From Gammaproteobacteria bacterium (GTDB lineage Bacteria > Pseudomonadota > Gammaproteobacteria > Steroidobacterales > GCA-2729495), in contig JAQWPD010000101.1 in assembly GCA_029245525.1 (NCBI GenBank), forward strand, positions 111,197 to 154,689: 43,493 nucleotides of DNA, in the 5' to 3' direction. Positions 41,824-43,493 of the stretch are shown here, piece by piece. Every line of letters starts with the position of its first letter. The stretch's first letter is position 1. A program made the translations under genes and the position numbers. A model generated the notes under the pieces. The model did no database searches and was not told the origin of the DNA. It saw nothing but the letters and a program-made list of their open reading frames with translations.

Positions 41824-42288
41824 CTATAAGTCTTTTCGCATCTGGGCCCACAGCGGTCCGGTTGTGGCAGGGCTTGTAACGTAAACATAGCCCTGTTTTT
41901 CGTAGAACGTTAGCGCACCTCCCGCTGCCTGCAGCTCAAGCGCCGGCAAACCTGCATCCGTCGCCGCCAATTCCATGAGGCCCACCAGGCGGCTAGCAAT
42001 ACCCCGGCGCGTAAAGTCAGGATCAACGTAGACCGAAGTAATCTCTGCCTTCACAAGATTAACCGCGCCGAAGCCACACAGACGGTTATCCGCTTCCGCG
42101 ACCACAAAAACTTCTGTCTGCATTGCCTGCAGATAGTCTGCCGCGACTCTCTTTTCCATCCATTGCAACACTAACTTGTTATTGCGCTCTAAAGAGTCGG
42201 GCCCTTTGCCGGCAAGCACATGCACATCACGGATCTGTTGGGCATCGGCTGAACTGGCTTTGCGAACACGAAATAATTGTTTGCTCAT
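41824..42288 (-). CDS. GNAT-family N-acetyltransferase
   Basis: A 154-aa single-domain protein. Acetyl-CoA motif A is ITSVYVDPDFTRRGIASRLVGLME (R-R-G-I-A-S pyrophosphate loop, around residues 84-107), followed by PALELQAAGGALTFYEKQGYV, the typical motif-B tyrosine strand. It transfers an acetyl group from acetyl-CoA to an amine on a small molecule or protein, target unknown. It is 2 bp downstream of the HIT gene stop on the same strand, so the two are in one transcript. Confidence 0.87.
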   Translation of the reverse strand: MSKQLFRVRKASSADAQQIRDVHVLAGKGPDSLERNNKLVLQWMEKRVAADYLQAMQTEVFVVAEADNRLCGFGAVNLVKAEITSVYVDPDFTRRGIASRLVGLMELAATDAGLPALELQAAGGALTFYEKQGYVYVTSPATTGPLWAQMRKDL

Positions 42289-42290
42289 AC

Positions 42291-42719
42291 TCAGAGGCTC
42301 GCAGCACTAAAGCCATCAACCTGAGAAAACAGGTCGCGCCATAAGAGGATAGCCGCATCTTCATAGCGAGGGCCAGGATCCGATGCCCAAACCAGCTTCG
42401 GCCAGCAGTAGTCAGATGGACTCCGCCCAACAATATGCACGTGCAGCTGCGGCACCATGTTCCCCAATGCCGCAATATTCAGTTTTTCCACACTTGGTTG
42501 TGCTTTGACAACCACCGCTGCGAGGTTCACCTCATCCAACAACTGCTGTTGGGTGTCTCTGGGTAGATCGGTTAGCTCAGTCGCGCCAATGGTGTTCTGA
42601 GGCACTAAAATAATCCAGGGAGCCCCCGCATTGTTCATTAACAAAACATGCGAGCAGGCAAACCTTCCGAGCAGAACGCAGTCTTTGATTAGCTGCGGGT
42701 GAATCGCAAAATCCGTCAT
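42291..42719 (-). CDS. HIT-family (histidine triad) nucleotide-binding protein
   Basis: A 142-aa protein of the HIT superfamily. The catalytic motif is VPQLHVHIVGRSPSDYCW (about residues 89-106), in which the first His of the triad is replaced by Gln (Q-L-H-V-H-I), a form common in bacterial HIT branches. The nucleophilic His remains. The preceding part (APWIILVPQNTIGATELTDL) resembles the usual strand that binds the nucleotide. HIT proteins hydrolyse nucleoside phosphoramidates or dinucleotides. It lies immediately upstream of the GNAT gene and downstream of the Cys/DRR protein gene. Confidence 0.87.
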   Translation of the reverse strand: MTDFAIHPQLIKDCVLLGRFACSHVLLMNNAGAPWIILVPQNTIGATELTDLPRDTQQQLLDEVNLAAVVVKAQPSVEKLNIAALGNMVPQLHVHIVGRSPSDYCWPKLVWASDPGPRYEDAAILLWRDLFSQVDGFSAASL

Positions 42720-42733
42720 TGTGGTTGCCCTTT

Positions 42734-42754
42734 AAAAAAGCCGCTTAGGCCGGC
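42734..42754 (-). terminator. Possible weak terminator between the DRR protein gene and the HIT gene
   Basis: On the reverse strand GCCG pairs with CGGC around GCCTAAG, followed by TTTTTT. The stem is only 4 bp, so read-through into the HIT gene is likely. Confidence 0.35.
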
Positions 42755-42854
42755 ACTAGCACCATCCGCATGGTCGCTTTCCCCGTACCCAAGAGCATTG
42801 CCTGGCGAGGCAAGCAATTCCTGCACGTGTGATTTGCAGCTGCGGCCACTTTTT

Positions 42855-43256
42855 TTAGTCAAAAGAAATATTATCCTTCCGACGATCGCTGCCGATGCGA
42901 CGGTTGCTCCGCTGATCGCCAACAGGCATGTCTTTGGATAAAGCGCCCACAATGTGCCGACGATCGTGACGAATTCGACGATCATCAATGTTCCGGTACT
43001 TGCAATGACACAAAGCAGGGTCCGAACACTCGGCCAGCGGAATATTAGGGGCTTCAGAGGTTAAAAAACGTCGCTCATTGTGCGTATTCGCCGCATCACA
43101 ACAATGGGCTTCAGCAACAAATGCCAGACCGCTGTATTTTTTCTTCTCGGTTGCGATTGGTTTATTGCGTAAATGTGCCGAAGGGCGCCTTAGCCTAAGC
43201 AGCAAGAAGAAGGCAATAATGCCGATCGTTGTAAGTATTAGAACCCAATCTAACAT
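42855..43256 (-). CDS. Membrane-anchored Cys/DRR-motif protein, unknown function
   Basis: A 133-aa protein from ATG 43256, chosen because GGAGGG lies 4 bases upstream; a longer in-frame start at 43283 lacks that. Residues ~1-20 form one membrane helix (LDWVLILTTIGIIAFFLLL), followed by a soluble domain. That domain has AHCCDAANTHNERRFL, then EAPNIPLAECSDPALCHCKYRN, then IDDRRIRHDRR and RRIGSDRRKD. Five Cys and three D-R-R triplets in ~70 residues suggest a metal site plus a basic nucleic-acid or phosphate-binding surface, which is inferred. I do not recognise a characterised family. It lies downstream of glmS on the same strand. Confidence 0.75.
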   Translation of the reverse strand: MLDWVLILTTIGIIAFFLLLRLRRPSAHLRNKPIATEKKKYSGLAFVAEAHCCDAANTHNERRFLTSEAPNIPLAECSDPALCHCKYRNIDDRRIRHDRRHIVGALSKDMPVGDQRSNRRIGSDRRKDNISFD

Positions 43257-43260
43257 CAAA

Positions 43261-43266
43261 CCCTCC
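43261..43266 (-). promoter_or_regulatory. Shine-Dalgarno that sets the start of the Cys/DRR protein
   Basis: GGAGGG on the reverse strand lies 4 bases before the ATG at 43256, arguing against the longer in-frame start at 43283. Confidence 0.75.
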
Positions 43267-43373
43267 ACCGAGCGTATGACCATGATTCTCGCTGCCAGCG
43301 ACTGGCGGAACCCACTGCAATTGAACCGCGATTTGGTTTAAAGCACAAGCCTCGAAGTACTAACAAGATGAGA

Positions 43374-43493
<120 letters not shown>

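Noticed and set aside
42716-42988. 90-aa leftward ORF ending in an ATGA overlap with the HIT gene start
   Set aside because: It overlaps the Cys/DRR gene by 134 bp in another frame and its composition looks like a shadow of that gene; the ATGA overlap is probably chance.

Overview
The window looks like a chromosomal segment of a free-living, probably marine or aquatic gammaproteobacterium of moderate GC content. The evidence is gene order and family type. def-fmt-rsmB diverges from a LysM gene (tsaP-like)-dprA-smg-topA-tsaC block, aroE follows, and glmS lies at the far edge; in Pseudomonas-like genomes these genes sit near the chromosome origin. priA-argS-ftsN(SPOR), gor, prlC/opdA, xthA and an overlapping cytochrome b561/YceI pair are also typical of gammaproteobacteria. 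I see no insertion sequence, prophage, CRISPR array, rRNA or tRNA.

Layout. 1-10.8 kb is mixed accessory metabolism and stress: an AEC transporter (cut by the window edge), cytochrome b561 + YceI, a family-6 hypoxanthine-DNA glycosylase, beta-carbonic anhydrase (can), an FAH-family hydrolase, a MATE pump, a sulfotransferase, a VOC protein, and a leftward HNH nuclease -> 5'-3' exonuclease -> acetyl-CoA synthetase run. 10.76-11.46 kb is the only gap longer than 300 bases. It holds DnaA-box-like sites, an AT-rich tract, an NtrC-like dyad, a direct repeat and several hairpins. 11.5-18.3 kb is a rightward run: priA, argS, a SPOR-domain FtsN-like protein, a CapA-like lipoprotein and a PLP-dependent deaminase/desulfhydrase; the last three overlap at their stop/start codons. 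18.3-21.2 kb is leftward def-fmt-rsmB (translation initiation and 16S rRNA methylation). 21.4-27.4 kb is rightward tsaP-like, dprA, smg, topA, tsaC. 27.5-33.5 kb holds tag, aroE, gor, prlC and xthA. 33.6-37.3 kb is poorly characterised: an HD/PDE-like phosphohydrolase, a SHOCT-type lipoprotein, a small orphan protein, an alpha/beta hydrolase and a universal stress protein. 37.5-41.8 kb has a CPA2 antiporter + LLM oxidoreductase pair, an orphan FetB-like permease and an outer-membrane barrel protein. 41.8-43.5 kb is leftward: GNAT, HIT, a Cys/DRR-motif membrane protein, and the last 39 codons of glmS.

How the genes work together. Most of the window is information processing: replication restart, topoisomerase, DNA uptake/processing, tRNA charging and t6A modification, formyl-Met addition and removal, and rRNA methylation. 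DNA repair is well represented: hypoxanthine glycosylase, 3-methyladenine glycosylase, exonuclease III and a flap-type exonuclease. No complete novel multi-gene system is evident. The parts most worth a second look are the priA-upstream regulatory region, the zinc-finger-less topoisomerase I with its lysine-rich repeat tail, the HD/PDE-like protein, and the Cys/DRR protein beside glmS.
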